This document shows, one piece after another, positions 43,894-54,113 of a stretch of DNA of 64,000 nucleotides; position 1 is the first letter of the stretch; each line of letters opens with the position of its first letter. The stretch spans positions 111,033,001-111,097,000 of the forward strand of contig CM032230.1 of NCBI GenBank assembly GCA_019009955.1. The letters are read 5' to 3'. The notes under the pieces are model-generated. The model ran no database searches. It was not told where the DNA came from and saw only the letters and a list, made by a program, of their open reading frames with translations. This DNA is from Riptortus pedestris (lineage: Eukaryota > Arthropoda > Insecta > Hemiptera > Alydidae). The position numbers and the translations under genes are program-made.

Positions 43894-44070
43894 AGGTTTA
43901 ATTATTATATCAAATGTAATAGAAAATTTAAATTTTATGTTTGTTTTTTTTTTGGTTAGTTTTTTTTTCTTTAGAAATAAGTATCATTATTTTAATTATG
44001 GCAATGAAGTAATTGTAAATTTATTTGTAGTTATTTTTCTGAATAAACATACTTTATTATTATTATTATT

Positions 44071-44550
44071 AATATATTTGTCTGTTACCGCTCAAGCGGT
44101 AGCAATTTCTTCTTTGATGGGTACCAATTCGATATTTAATCGTTTATGTAAACTGAGAGATCAAGGCATTTAACGGCTGAAATCAGATCAACGGGAGGGG
44201 GAATTTGTAGAGTGGAAATTTTGAAAATTCAAAATATCTACGCCTTGTCGAAAAATTGTATAGAAATAGCTAATCTTTTTGCAACTTTAATGTCCAACAA
44301 ATGCTTTCTCCATCTTCGATATTAACTCAAATATTGCCATGTTTTTAGCTTTCAGCCTCCAGTAAATCCCCACTCTAAGTCATAACAATTTTAAAATAAC
44401 CAAATTTATGATGAAACGTCTTATTCCTAGCACAAATACCAAATATTGCTTTCATTGAACACTTAATATGATGACTTCATCAAGTAAGAATTTGTTGACC
44501 TCCCACTTCCACTTATTGGATTTATTATTTGAAAATTGAGAGATCTGTTG
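44071..44550 (+). mobile_element. HLR long form, right part of the split copy
   Basis: TTTGTCTGTTACCGCTCAAG, a diverged body, and a long module (CAGCCTCCAGTAAATCCCC; AATACCAAATATTGCTTTC) that fades out near 44550. The 3' terminus is missing. Confidence 0.82.
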
Positions 44551-44985
44551 AGTAGTTTGTGATTCCAACCTGTGAGAAATAGTTTGCATGCACCTGTGAA
44601 AAATAAAGAGGAATCTCTGAACCAGAAACCATACTGGATATAAAAATTTTAAATAAATGAGCACAGATAAGAAACATTTTTGTTAGAGTGTCTCAAGATA
44701 TATCATGGTACATAGAATATTTATTCGAGTCGTTGGAAACTTTATATAGCCACCGCGTGTGCTAAAGCTTTATGACATGAAAATATCAATGGTCAAGAAA
44801 ATATGGAGTATAACTTTACACAACCGGGAAAACTCATTATTACAACAAATCGTGTGTAACTACAGAATGTTCGGAATGTATCGTTGAATTGTTCATACTA
44901 TTGGATATTTGGCTGTGAATACAAAATGGCTTTGCATTATTGGAATTATTTTATTGATTATTATCCAATTGTTACACCATTAAAT
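44551..44985. other. No recognisable feature
   Basis: Non-coding sequence between an HLR and HPE3. Confidence 0.45.
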
Positions 44986-45565
44986 ATTTTTCACCATACT
45001 ACGATGTAATCACCTGTTTTACACACCTAATTTGCGGTCCGAAAGCTACACTTCGCCGCCCTAGGGCCGAAAATGAATATTTCGCCCTAGGGCCGCAAAA
45101 TCAGCTGTTTATTATTTTAATTCATTCATTTCATTATATACATTATATTAGTTTGTTTTGCGCGTATTATTGTTTAGTTATTTAGTAATTATGGCTAATA
45201 ATATATCAGAATCTATAAATAGAAGAGCACACATATATGTTCATCTCTCTTTATTAACGTACATAATAACATAACGTAAAACAATCCATACATTAAACAT
45301 TCATCATGTCCCCATAACCCCAAGATAACATTCTAACAAAGAGGTACACTTAACCAAAAGAAAATCTTGTTTTTGATTAATGTTATTTCGTATTAATATT
45401 TATTGTAATATGGTGAAAAATAGCGTTCGTGCCTCGGACCAAAGTGCTTTTGCCGGCCCTCGAACTTTTCATAACCTCGACTACGTCTCGGTCAAAAAAT
45501 ATCTCGGGCCGGCAAACGCCCACTTTCGGCCCTTGGTACGAAATATACTATAATGACCATTTTTA
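44986..45565 (+). mobile_element. Hairpin-headed element, copy HPE3
   Basis: ATTTTTCACCATACT (44986-45000) is mirrored by AATATGGTGAAAAAT (about 45407-45421). The right hairpin at 45436-45459 (GGACCAAAGTGCTTTTGCC...) pairs with 45506-45536 (GGGCCGGCAAACGCCCACTT...), with GACTACGTC in the loop. The left end (45030-45115) has two CGCCCTAGGGCCG palindromes and AATCAGCTGTTT. The GGCC/CCCT-rich motif is shared between the two ends of this copy but not with HPE1 or HPE2. Confidence 0.58.
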
Positions 45566-45734
45566 TCCTTCCAGTGAACTTTAAGTGATTTTAGTTCTTT
45601 TTTGGTTTGGGAAAAATCATTTATAACCATCCCCATTGGCCCTTCATATCTTACCTTGATGACTTTGAATAATAATGCGATAGGCAAGAACTATGCAACA
45701 ACACTGGGAAATTAAATGCTTCCAATCAAATGGG

Positions 45735-45825
45735 TTTCTCCATTATTATATTTTGGATCAAAAAAGTGTATAGAACTAATCTTAATGTAAATTTACCTTT
45801 TTTTTACTTAGATATAGAAAATATA
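45735..45825 (+). mobile_element. HLR small internal fragment
   Basis: CTCCATTATTATATTTTGGATC, GTATAGAACTAATCTTAATG and AAATTTACC follow the HLR block after the G-run. Confidence 0.55.
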
Positions 45826-46172
45826 CGGGGTGAACTGATTAATTGTGTGTCATACCATCACGACTAAGGTACAGATTATAGATCTCGTGAAATCCAACAA
45901 ATATCACATTATTAGAAACACATTAATTACCTAATGCTTGGTTACAATACTCAATTACAATGAATTCGGATGCATATTTATGCCCACTTCCGAACTGACG
46001 GAAATTTGTACATTGATACTATATTCCGACAAGTAATAAATTTATGACATATTAAATAGGTTAAGAAATATATTTCATAACCTCTAAATCTAGGTGGGCC
46101 TCTAAATATCGTATTTTTTCCATAATATCCTGAGTTCATATTTATTTAATTATTTAATCATTCATCTAAATT

Positions 46173-46398
46173 GGGCCTCAGGTTAGCCATGCGATTTAAA
46201 GCGTTGTCCTTTGTCTTATATGGTAAACCTAGAGTGGCGAGTTCGATTCTTGCCTGGGCAAAGGAAATTATTTAGTGACGAAATTCATTAAATAGCATCC
46301 TAAAATCCCACCCTGGCTAAAAAAGGGTGGTAACCTGTAGATAACCCGTCCCGATTAGCCTAAGTTGCAAAAAGTGTACGTTAATAAATAAATAAATA
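46173..46398 (+). mobile_element. tRNA-derived SINE, full length
   Basis: GGGCCTCAGGTTAGCCATGC, GGCGAGTTCGATTCTTGCC, TTTAGTGACGAAATTC, GGTAACCTGTAGATAACCCG and the tail AATAAATAAATAA. ATTCATCTAAATT is duplicated at 46160-46172 and 46399-46411 (13 bp, perfect). Confidence 0.95.
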
Positions 46399-46411
46399 AT
46401 TCATCTAAATT

Positions 46412-47017
46412 TAATCGATTTTATTCATGTTATTTATTGTTTCGTATTTCTCTTCAGTGCATTCTTTTTTTGTTCTTAAATGAATATTTATCAGAGATGA
46501 TTCGTTTGACCGAAAACGTTTGATATTTTAGACAGAATAAAATAATTCCGTACCTTAATTAATAATTTAATGAAATATTAATAAAGACTCTACTTTGCCT
46601 CTTAGGTTCATTGATTGGATTGAGTCGCCGGTTCAAGGACTCGGTAGGAAATGTATTCTGTAGAATTAGATGAGAAACTTGTAGAACTGGTAAGTTAGTC
46701 TCTAGTGCTGTTCTGTACATTGTACAAACCTGGAGATAGTTTCAGAAACTCAAGTCCCAAGTAATTCCGAACAGAGATTTAGTACAATCTACTTGACAGA
46801 TTTAGATACATTATAAAATAGGGACAATTTTCTTTATATTTTACAATAAGAACCAATCACAAGCCCTTCGAGTGATTTTGTTTCAAACAATTTAATTTAT
46901 TTTTTCATATCAATGAGAATAAAAGATCTTCAGGCCAGGTTAGATATCACAGGATAAGATCAGTAACAGAACTATTCTTAATTTTTTTTTTCTTTCATGA
47001 AAAGGTTTTAATTATAC
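46412..47017. other. No recognisable feature
   Basis: Non-coding sequence left of the tandem array. Confidence 0.45.
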
Positions 47018-47440
47018 AGTTCATTGGTCCAGCATCCCATGCACGTCTGTAGAAGATGTGTCCAGCATGCCTTCTTCTTCTGCAGTAGAGGAGTCCAGCA
47101 TCCCATGCACTTCTGTAGAAGAGGTATCCAGCATGCCTTCTTCTTCTGCAGTAGAGGAGTCCAGCATCCCATGCACTTCTGTAGAAGAGGTATCCAGCAT
47201 GCCTTCTTCTTCTGCAGTAGAGGAGTCTAGCATCGCATGAACTTCTATAGAAGATGTGTCCAGCATGCCTTCTTTTTCTGCCTCATGATCTTCTGTGGAC
47301 GTGGGGTCCATCATCTGATCCACATCTGTGGAAGAGTGGTGTAGCATGCCTTTTACATCTGCCGTAGAGAGTTCCAGCAACTCTTGAACATTTTCAGAAG
47401 AGGGCTCCAGCATCTTTACACCATCTACCTTAGACGGGCA
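47018..47440 (-). repeat. 33/66-bp coding-type tandem repeat
   Basis: Three clean 66-bp units (starts at 47085, 47151 and 47217) are followed by more diverged 33-bp units up to 47440. The period is a multiple of three, so one minus-strand frame stays open throughout. Confidence 0.92.
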
Positions 47441-47443
47441 CAC
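47021..47443 (-). CDS. Acidic 11-residue-repeat ORF, uncertain gene
   Basis: 141 codons (140 residues and stop) on the minus strand, built from 11-residue units such as GMLDTSSTEVH and GMLDSSTAEEE, with more diverged units toward the N-terminus (MLEPSSENVQELLELSTADV). The protein would be acidic, Ser/Thr-rich and low in aromatic residues, with no signal peptide or membrane segment. Upstream (47444 onward) the same kind of codons continue but a stop-containing insert appears in every unit, so the Met used here lies at the edge of the readable part. It could be the last exon of a repeat protein, a pseudogene, or chance openness in a repeat. No function is assigned. Confidence 0.3.
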   Translation of the reverse strand: MCPSKVDGVKMLEPSSENVQELLELSTADVKGMLHHSSTDVDQMMDPTSTEDHEAEKEGMLDTSSIEVHAMLDSSTAEEEGMLDTSSTEVHGMLDSSTAEEEGMLDTSSTEVHGMLDSSTAEEEGMLDTSSTDVHGMLDQ

Positions 47444-47456
47444 TATCTCTTACTCA

Positions 47457-49165
47457 TCTGGAGCAGAAGTGTACTGAACCTCATCCACATCTATTGAAGA
47501 GGACAACAGCATCTCTACACTACCTCTTACCCTTCTGCAGAAGAAGTGTCCAGAACCTCATCCACATCTATTGAATAGGGCACCAGCATCTCTACACTAT
47601 ATTTTACCCTTCTGCAGAAGAAGTGTCCAGAACCTCATCCACATCTATTGAAGAGGACAACAGCATCTCTACACTACCTCTTACCCTTCTGCAAAAGAAG
47701 TGTACTGAACCTCATCCACATCTATTGAAGAGGACAACAGCATCTCTACACTACCTCTTACCCTTCTGCAGAAGAAGTGTCCAGAACCTCATCCACATCT
47801 ATTGAATAGGGCAACAGCATCTCTACACTATATTTTACCCTTCTGCAGAAGAAGTGTCCAGAACCTCATCCACATCTATTGAAGAGGACAACAGCATCTC
47901 TACACTACCTCTTACCCTTCTGCAGAAGAAGTGTCCAGAACCTCATCCACATCTATTGAATAGGGCACCAGCATCTCTACACTATATTTTACCCTTCTGC
48001 AGAAGAAGTGTCCAGAACCTCATCCACATCTATTGAAGAGGGCACCAGCATCTCTACACTATCTCTTACACTTCTGCAGAAGAAGTGTCCAGAACCTCAT
48101 CCACATCTATTGAAGAGGGCACCAGCATCTCTACACTATCTCTTACCCTTCTGCAGAAGAAGTGTCCAGAACCTCATCCACATCTATTGAAGAGGGCACC
48201 AGCATCTCTATACTATCTCTTACCCTTCTGCAGAAGAAGTGTCCACAACCTCATCCACATCTATTGAAGAGGGCACCAGCATCTCTACACTTCTCTTACC
48301 CTTCTGCAGAAGAAGTGTCCAGAACCTCATCCACATCTATTGAGGAGGGCACCAGCATCTCTATACTACCTCTTACCCTTCTGCAGAAGAAGTGTCCAGA
48401 ACCTCATCCACATCTATTGAAGAGGGCACCATCATCTCTATACTATCTCTTACCCTTCTGCAGAAGAAGTGTCCAGAACCTCATCCACATCTATTGAAGA
48501 GGGCACCAGCATCTCTACACTATCTCTTATCCTTCTGCAGAAGAAGTGTCCAGAACCTCATCCACATCTATTGAAGAGGGCACCAGCATCTCTACACTAT
48601 CTCTTACCCTTCTGCAGAAGAAGTGTCCAGAACCTCATCCACATCTATTGAAGAGGACACCAGCATCTCTATACTATCTCTTACCCTTCTGCAGAAGAAG
48701 TGTCCAGAACCTCATCCACATCTATTGAAGAGGACAACAGCATCTCTACACTACCTCTTACCCTTCTGCAGAAGAAGTGTCCAGAACCTCATCCACATCT
48801 ATTGAAGAGGGCACCAGCATCTCTACACTATCTCTTACCCTTCTGCAGAAGAAGTGTCCAGAACCTCATCCACATCTATTGAAGAGGACAACAGCATCTC
48901 TACACTACCTCTTACCCTTCTGCAGAAGAAGTGTCCAGAACCTCATCCACATCTATTGAAGAGGGCACCAGCATCTCTACACTATCTCTTACCCTTCTGC
49001 AGAAGAAGTGTCCAGAACCTCATCCACATCTATTGAAGAGGGCACCAGCATCTCTACACTATCTCTTACCCTTCTGCAGAAGAAGTGTCCAGAACCTCAT
49101 CCACATCTATTGAAGAGGGCACCAGCATCTCTACACTATCTCTTACCCTTCTGCAGAAGAAGTAC
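47457..49165. repeat. 77-bp minisatellite, 22 units
   Basis: CCTCATCCACATCTATTGA occurs 22 times from about 47478 to 49094, spaced 77 bp except for one 76-bp unit (near 48290, missing one base). Read on the minus strand each unit encodes EMLVPSSIDVD and EVLDTSSAEG, clearly related to the neighbouring 11-residue repeats. It then has TAAGAGATAGTGTA with stops, and 77 is not divisible by three. The first seven units mix variants (GAAGAGGACAACAG, GAATAGGGCACCAG); later units are more uniform. The many 60-codon plus-strand frames are by-products. Confidence 0.95.
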
Positions 49166-49320
49166 CCAGAACATCTGCAGTAGAAGTGTCCTGCATCTCA
49201 TCCCCAGTATGGAAGAGGGCTCCTACAACTGCCGTGGGTACATCATCTTCAATACTTCTGCGCCAGACAAGACAGACAAGTCCCGCATCTCTTCCACTTC
49301 GGCGATATAGGTGTTAAGCC
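49166..49320 (-). pseudogene. Degenerate edge of the repeat ORF
   Basis: Minus-strand translation gives repeat-like pieces: VEEMRDLSVLSGAEVLKMM and, in another frame, DEMQDTSTADVLGTSSAEG. This suggests the array grew inside a longer coding-type repeat region. No continuous frame remains. Confidence 0.4.
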
Positions 49321-49876
49321 TCTTTTCCACTCCTGAGGAGCAGATGGGCTAAGCTAGACTCTGAACAACAACTGTAGGAGAAGAAGAGGAAGTGAGGAAA
49401 ACTGAGGAAAAGATGGACTAACAGTTAGAAGGACCTAGCTGGACCGGCTTGGATGAGGACGTCTCTTAACCGGGATCTCTGGCCTACAACTCCAATCCCC
49501 CATAGGTTTGGTCATTGCGGGGATTTACACCATTGCCCAATCCGGGAGGTCTTAAAATTTTTAAAAACTTGAAAAGAAAAAAAAAGGACATTACATAAAA
49601 AAAAATTGAATTGGTAGTTTTGTTTTATGTGGGAAAAGAGGTTAAGTTTATTGTGTTCGTTTACGTTATTTATACTTTATGTCCTTTATTTCATGCCCAC
49701 CTCTCAGTAAAAAAGGCTGCATTATTATTATTAAATATTACATAATACTTCCTATTTCGATCTACGAGGTAGAACTTTGTGGAAAATGAAAACAAGATTT
49801 CTACGATTTAAGGTATTTCCGATTTTGTTTTTTTATATTCGCGGTATAAACTCCCACAATTGCCCTAGTCAATTTT
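49321..49876. other. Unassigned; possible retroelement 3' end near 49740
   Basis: 49400-49560 is less AT-rich (TTAACCGGGATCTCTGG; CCCAATCCGGGAGG). The stretch ends GGCTGCATTATTATTATTAAAT, like the (ATT)n tail of LINE C. No coding frame supports a retroelement, so this is only a hint. Confidence 0.3.
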
Positions 49877-50109
49877 GATTATTATTATTATTATTTATTA
49901 ACGTCCACTTTTTGCAACTTAGGCTAATCGGGACGGGTTATCTACAGGTTACCACCCTTTTCTAGCCAGGGTGTGATTTTAGGACGTTATTTAATGAATT
50001 TCGTCACTAAATAATTTCCTTTGCCCAGGCAAGAATCGAACTCGCCACTCTAGGTTTACCATGTGAGATAAAGGTCAACGCTTTAACTCGCATGGCTAAC
50101 CTGAGCCCA
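49877..50109 (-). mobile_element. tRNA-derived SINE, full length
   Basis: Minus strand: GGGCTCAGGTTAGCCATGCG, GGCGAGTTCGATTCTTGCC, GTGACGAAATTCATTAAATA, GGTAACCTGTAGATAACCCG and the tail ACGTTAATAAATAATAATAA. TAGTCAATTTT is duplicated at 49866-49876 and 50110-50120 (11 bp). Confidence 0.95.
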
Positions 50110-50132
50110 TAGTCAATTTTTAGACTTTAATA

Positions 50133-50195
50133 ATCTTTAAATTAAATTATTTATTAACATCCCCTTTTTGCAACTAAGGCTAATTGGGGCGAGTA
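50133..50195 (-). mobile_element. 5'-truncated SINE fragment with its own duplication
   Basis: Only the last about 63 bp of the SINE are present (CCCCAATTAGCCTTAGTTGC, then AATAAATAATTTAATTT). TTAGACTTTAATA flanks it at 50120-50132 and 50196-50208 (13 bp), so it inserted as a 5'-truncated copy instead of being broken later. It lies 23 bp from the full SINE. Confidence 0.88.
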
Positions 50196-50489
50196 TTAGA
50201 CTTTAATAGATTTCATCTAGATTTTTGAATAAAAAAAGTAAATATGGATTTCGGCAATGATGAAAGCCGTTCGAACGTTAAATGAAGAATTTACAAAATG
50301 CATGAAAACAAGCTCGTTTCATGGAGATCACCCAAAAGCTAAAAATATTGGAACGCCGAAAGATCTCTAAAATTCCTAGTCTATTGAAAAACTTCATTTG
50401 AAAAAGCCATCTGAAATGATTCCTATTCACACCAAAGCTTCCTATTCATGACTCCGCTAAATGAAAATAAAACATGCACAGCACCTGAC

Positions 50490-50660
50490 ATTGACTTCAT
50501 CCCACAGACGCATATAGTAAATATCCCAAAACATACATTTACACTAATGGAAAAAGTAGGACACAGAATCATGGGTGCTCATTTGGTGAATACGCCAGAA
50601 ATGTTAATAAAGTCGTGGTAGAAAGAAAAGGCTTTGTAGCAATTTTATTAACGGTTAGAT
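50490..50660 (+). pseudogene. LINE RNase H fragment, decayed
   Basis: One frame reads KYPKTYIYTNGKSRTQNHG and CSFGEYARNVNKVVVERKG. YIYTNGKS matches the RNase H opening YIYTDGSK with the catalytic Asp changed to Asn. No neighbouring domains are readable. Confidence 0.6.
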
Positions 50661-50871
50661 TCACTTTATACATTAATATGACTGGTACTGGACTGTCATC
50701 ATATATGTTTAACTTGATTTAAGTTTGCTTGCGAAGTTCAACGTGATAGATGGAAATACCAATACCAAAACTGACTATAAACTAGAAAATAACGACTAAT
50801 TAATTATCTTAAACTGCAGAAATAGGGATAAGCGTTTTGAAGGTTAATTAATATATTCTTCAAATTTTATG

Positions 50872-50896
50872 GCCAGGGTGAAAATGAGGTCAGTTC

Positions 50897-50965
<69 letters not shown>

Positions 50966-51472
50966 TGTTAACGCATTAGCGGTCGAAATTTTTGTTTTAT
51001 CGTTACCAAACTCGATATTTAGTCCTTTTATGTAAAAAGAAAGATCAAGATCGTTACGGCTGAAATCGGGCAAGTGGGAGGGGGGGGTTTAGAGGGGAGG
51101 TTTTTCGAAAATTCGAAATATCTCCGTTATTATACGTCGTATTGAAAATTTGAATAGAATCAATCTTATTGCAAATTAAATTTACTATAGATATTGCTAT
51201 ATACATTTATTCTCTACCTTGAATATTAACCGAGATATTTGCATTTTTATTATATCTGGGCGGCTAACGGACGAAGTTTATGTGGTCGGCAAGACTCGGC
51301 TTTGTTCGGACTTTCCGCCGAGAGCTCTGACGGCCGTTTCCGTAACTATTCGTCCCTCATGAATTGGTTTCTTACTACTACAGTTGTTATTGGGCAGATT
51401 TATCTGCTGTAAAACTTCACGTGGGAAATCTGCTTAGTTTACGCAGCCCTTTGCGCGACGGACTTTTTCGTT
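50872..51472 (+). mobile_element. HLR, short form, 5'-truncated
   Basis: It starts at AGGGTGAAAATGAGGTCAG (5' end missing), with the AT tract at 50902-50962. The short module includes CCGAGAGCTCTGACGGCCG, and it ends ACGCAGCCCTTTGCGC and GACGGACTTTTT. Confidence 0.9.
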
Positions 51473-52571
51473 TAGCATTAGTTCTTTCTTTATCGATTAT
51501 TTGAACTTTTTCAAAATTGAATGCGTGTTTCCTGGAGATAGCAGTGTCTAACAGTCGCAACGTAGTGTAAAAGGTGAACGAGCACCTCAGAAATGTAAGT
51601 AGCAATTTATAATTATATTTAATAAATATATCATGGTTGTAGGCAACTACTAATACAATATATAGCAAAAGAAGGGATGTGTTAAATTAATGTTATTAAT
51701 AATTGTTTGTATTTTTTTTCCTTTTAAAAGGGATGGCCCCTGAAGAGGTGGCAAATGAAACATGTGGGGCAGTTTAAATAAGGTTTGCACCGAAAAAAAT
51801 GGTTTTTATTGAAGACACTGGGCCATAAAATTTGCTAAATATATAAATAATATTGGGTGCAGAATAAGAAGAAAAAGGTTCATTCACTACACAGTGAAAA
51901 TGCTGATAACAATGAACAAGCACCTACCAATGAAGCTTCCATGAAAGAAGATCTAAATATTATTCAACTTACTAATAATTGAAAGTCTGTAATGAGGGGT
52001 GCGACCAGCTGATTAATTGGTTAAAGACTGAGAAAGTGATGACATTTGTTTCAATTAATAAAAAACCATAAAGGCTATTACCTTTCACAAACAGACTGCA
52101 ATCATAAGAGAAAGTAGGGACTACAACTTACAATTGACATATTGCTTTGATGAACATCAATTCGTTTTATTATGGTCATGAAATTGAACAAACCTTGGGC
52201 CCTTAATGTATTATTTCAAATTTCATAAACGACAAAGAAAGACTTTTATCCTCGAGCGATCGTAGGGCCTTACCGGTCAGTATGGTTTAAATTTGTCTAG
52301 TTTTCTAACACATCACCTCATGATAGGAGCATGATACTCCGTCTAGCCTACTCCTTCCTATAATATGATCAGAGCTAATTTGATTGTGTGCAAATCCAGG
52401 TGTTCTTCTAGGCCAATCCACCTCAAAGGACCGCCCTATTCACTTACGTTTTCTTAAGGCAGTGATTAATCCGCTTTATAAAAGTAACAGCTGTTCAAGA
52501 ACTTACAGTGACGATAATACTAATTGGCCTGGGAGGTCACCGTGCTCGTTGGTGATCTATGAACCAGGTTT
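51473..52571. other. No recognisable feature
   Basis: 1.1 kb of non-coding sequence. The 87-codon plus frame (52384-52647) runs into an HLR fragment and has no recognisable domain. Confidence 0.45.
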
Positions 52572-52612
52572 TCTTTTTAGTAGATTTTCCTTAAGGCAAA
52601 TCAGTTATTATT
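52572..52612 (+). mobile_element. HLR 5'-end fragment
   Basis: TTTTTAGTAGATTTTCCTTAAG, then GCAAATCAGTTATTA. Confidence 0.65.
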
Positions 52613-52769
52613 TTATTTCAAATGGCTCGACCGAAGCGAATATTTAACTTAGACGATTCTGTTGATCTCAGTGAAATTCAGCACAAACTATTTTTAAAAA
52701 GCTACTTTATACTTAATGAGTATTTGGGTTTGTACTACATTTTACAAATTGGTTACCTACATATTCTAA

Positions 52770-52901
52770 TTTTTTAAGATGCAATGTTATGGGGGTTTAG
52801 GTATATATAAAATATAGGAAATGTTTTACTGTTTAAGAAAATACAGTAAAACATTTCGTATATTTTATATATAAACCCCCATAACATAGAATCTTAAAAA
52901 A
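52770..52901. repeat. Long near-perfect hairpin
   Basis: Arms 52770-52831 and 52844-52901 (start TTTTTTAAGAT..., end ATCTTAAAAAA) pair over about 58 bp with a few changes and one 4-base length difference. The 12-base loop is TTTAAGAAAATA. TTTAAGAAAATAC recurs just outside at 52911-52923. Confidence 0.88.
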
Positions 52902-52925
52902 CTAGAAGTGTTTAAGAAAATACAA

Positions 52926-53162
52926 GGGGCTCAGGTTAGCCATGCGAGTTAAAGCGTTGACCTTTATCTCACATGGTAAACCTAGAGTGGTGAGTTCGAT
53001 TCTTGTTTGGGCAAAGGAAATTATTTAGTGACGAAATTTATTAAATAACGTCCTAAAATCCCACCCTGGCTAGAAAAGGGTGGTAACTTGTACCTAACCC
53101 GTCCCGATTAGCCTAAGTTGCAAACGCGGACGTTAATAAATAATAATAATAATAAGAAGAAG
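52926..53162 (+). mobile_element. tRNA-derived SINE, full length
   Basis: GGGGCTCAGGTTAGCCATGC, GGTGAGTTCGATTCTTG, TTTAGTGACGAAATTTATT, AACCCGTCCCGATTAGCC, and tails (AAT)n and (AAG)n. AAGAAAATACAA is duplicated at 52914-52925 and 53163-53174 (12 bp). Confidence 0.95.
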
Positions 53163-53174
53163 AAGAAAATACAA

Positions 53175-54113
53175 TACAAAATGTCGCTTTCTGGTTAAGA
53201 AAAACATTAAACCCCTTAAAATGAGTACCTACATTGCATAATCCATTGAAATCCTTGCCCTAACTTCAATAGACCAATCACCGAGCTCGGTCAAGTAGCT
53301 TTCAGCTCGGGGGTTAATAAAAACAGCTGTTTTTGTTTACTGTTATAAGAACAGTGCAAACTTTGTAATTACTAATGGAGTACGAGGAGTTTCAAAATAA
53401 AGATTAATTTTGTAAGTTAATTATATGTTTGTGAATTTCTTATAATTGTTGTTGCGCGAGTTGTATTAGTAGGAATTAACACCAATCAGTTCACTAATTA
53501 TTCTAATTACTTTTACTTGGAATATCAATGTACTAGGTTCTATTCACATACCTGTCCATGGAGTAGTCCCTGACAGATCAGGTAGTACACCTCCAAAGCT
53601 TTCTATGATAAAAGCATTTTTCTATGAACTTACTCAGCTGATTTTACATGCTCTGCTATCCCTTTCATGTTGATAACGAGTTTTGTCCCCACAAGTCTGT
53701 TTACGCGTTATTCTAGGTCTTAGTTAAGCCTTGTCCTGGTAAATACTTCTTATCAAAAGCATGGGAGCATGTTAATTTGTGGAATTCCGTATAACAAAAC
53801 AACCTCTGCTGTTCGATTGACCACTAGTTTCCGTTTGTCTGTACGTCTATTATAAATAAGCAATATTACCAACATACCATAAAGGCATTCACATGACCAC
53901 TATACCTAGATGACATCTGTTATATGTGGCTACACTGTTAAAGAAGGAAGGAGATAATAAATATAAGAAGAGGGGACCGGATGTTTGTGATGGTAGTATT
54001 ATGTTCATGTACAGTTTAACTTGTGTTCTATAGTAACAATGATAAACAGAATTTATATAAGATTTTTGTATGTTTTATTACCAGGACTAATTATTAAAAC
54101 AACATCTTCACCA
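53175..54113. other. Mostly unassigned; possible HPE-related remnant at 53270-53345
   Basis: ACCGAGCTCGGTCAAGTAGC, CAGCTCGGGGG and AAAACAGCTGTTTTTG resemble the left end of hairpin-headed elements, but no right hairpin follows. The remainder shows nothing. Confidence 0.3.

Larger units (their letters stand above)
42238..44070 (+). mobile_element. LINE family C, 5'-truncated, nested in an HLR AT tract
   Basis: The C-terminal ORF end and about 160 bp of 3' UTR (to 42760) are continued after an inserted second LINE (42761-43893) by 43909-44070. It ends GAATAAACATACTTTATTATT with an (ATT)n tail. Beyond it the HLR resumes with TTTGTCTGTTACCGCTC. Confidence 0.85.

Noticed and set aside
47457..49165. 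Regular repeats resembling a CRISPR array
   Set aside because: The units are contiguous 77-bp near-identical repeats without unique spacers, in a eukaryotic TE-rich context.
47457..49165. GTAAGAG...GTAG in each 77-bp unit as an ultra-short intron restoring frame
   Set aside because: GTAAGAGATAGTGTAG would be 16 nt, far below known spliceosomal introns, and its removal leaves 61 bp, not a multiple of three.
47623..49310. A series of about 60-codon plus-strand ORFs starting MSRTSSTSIEE
   Set aside because: They repeat every 77 bp, overlap each other, and end at the same stop in each unit. They are by-products of the minisatellite, not genes.
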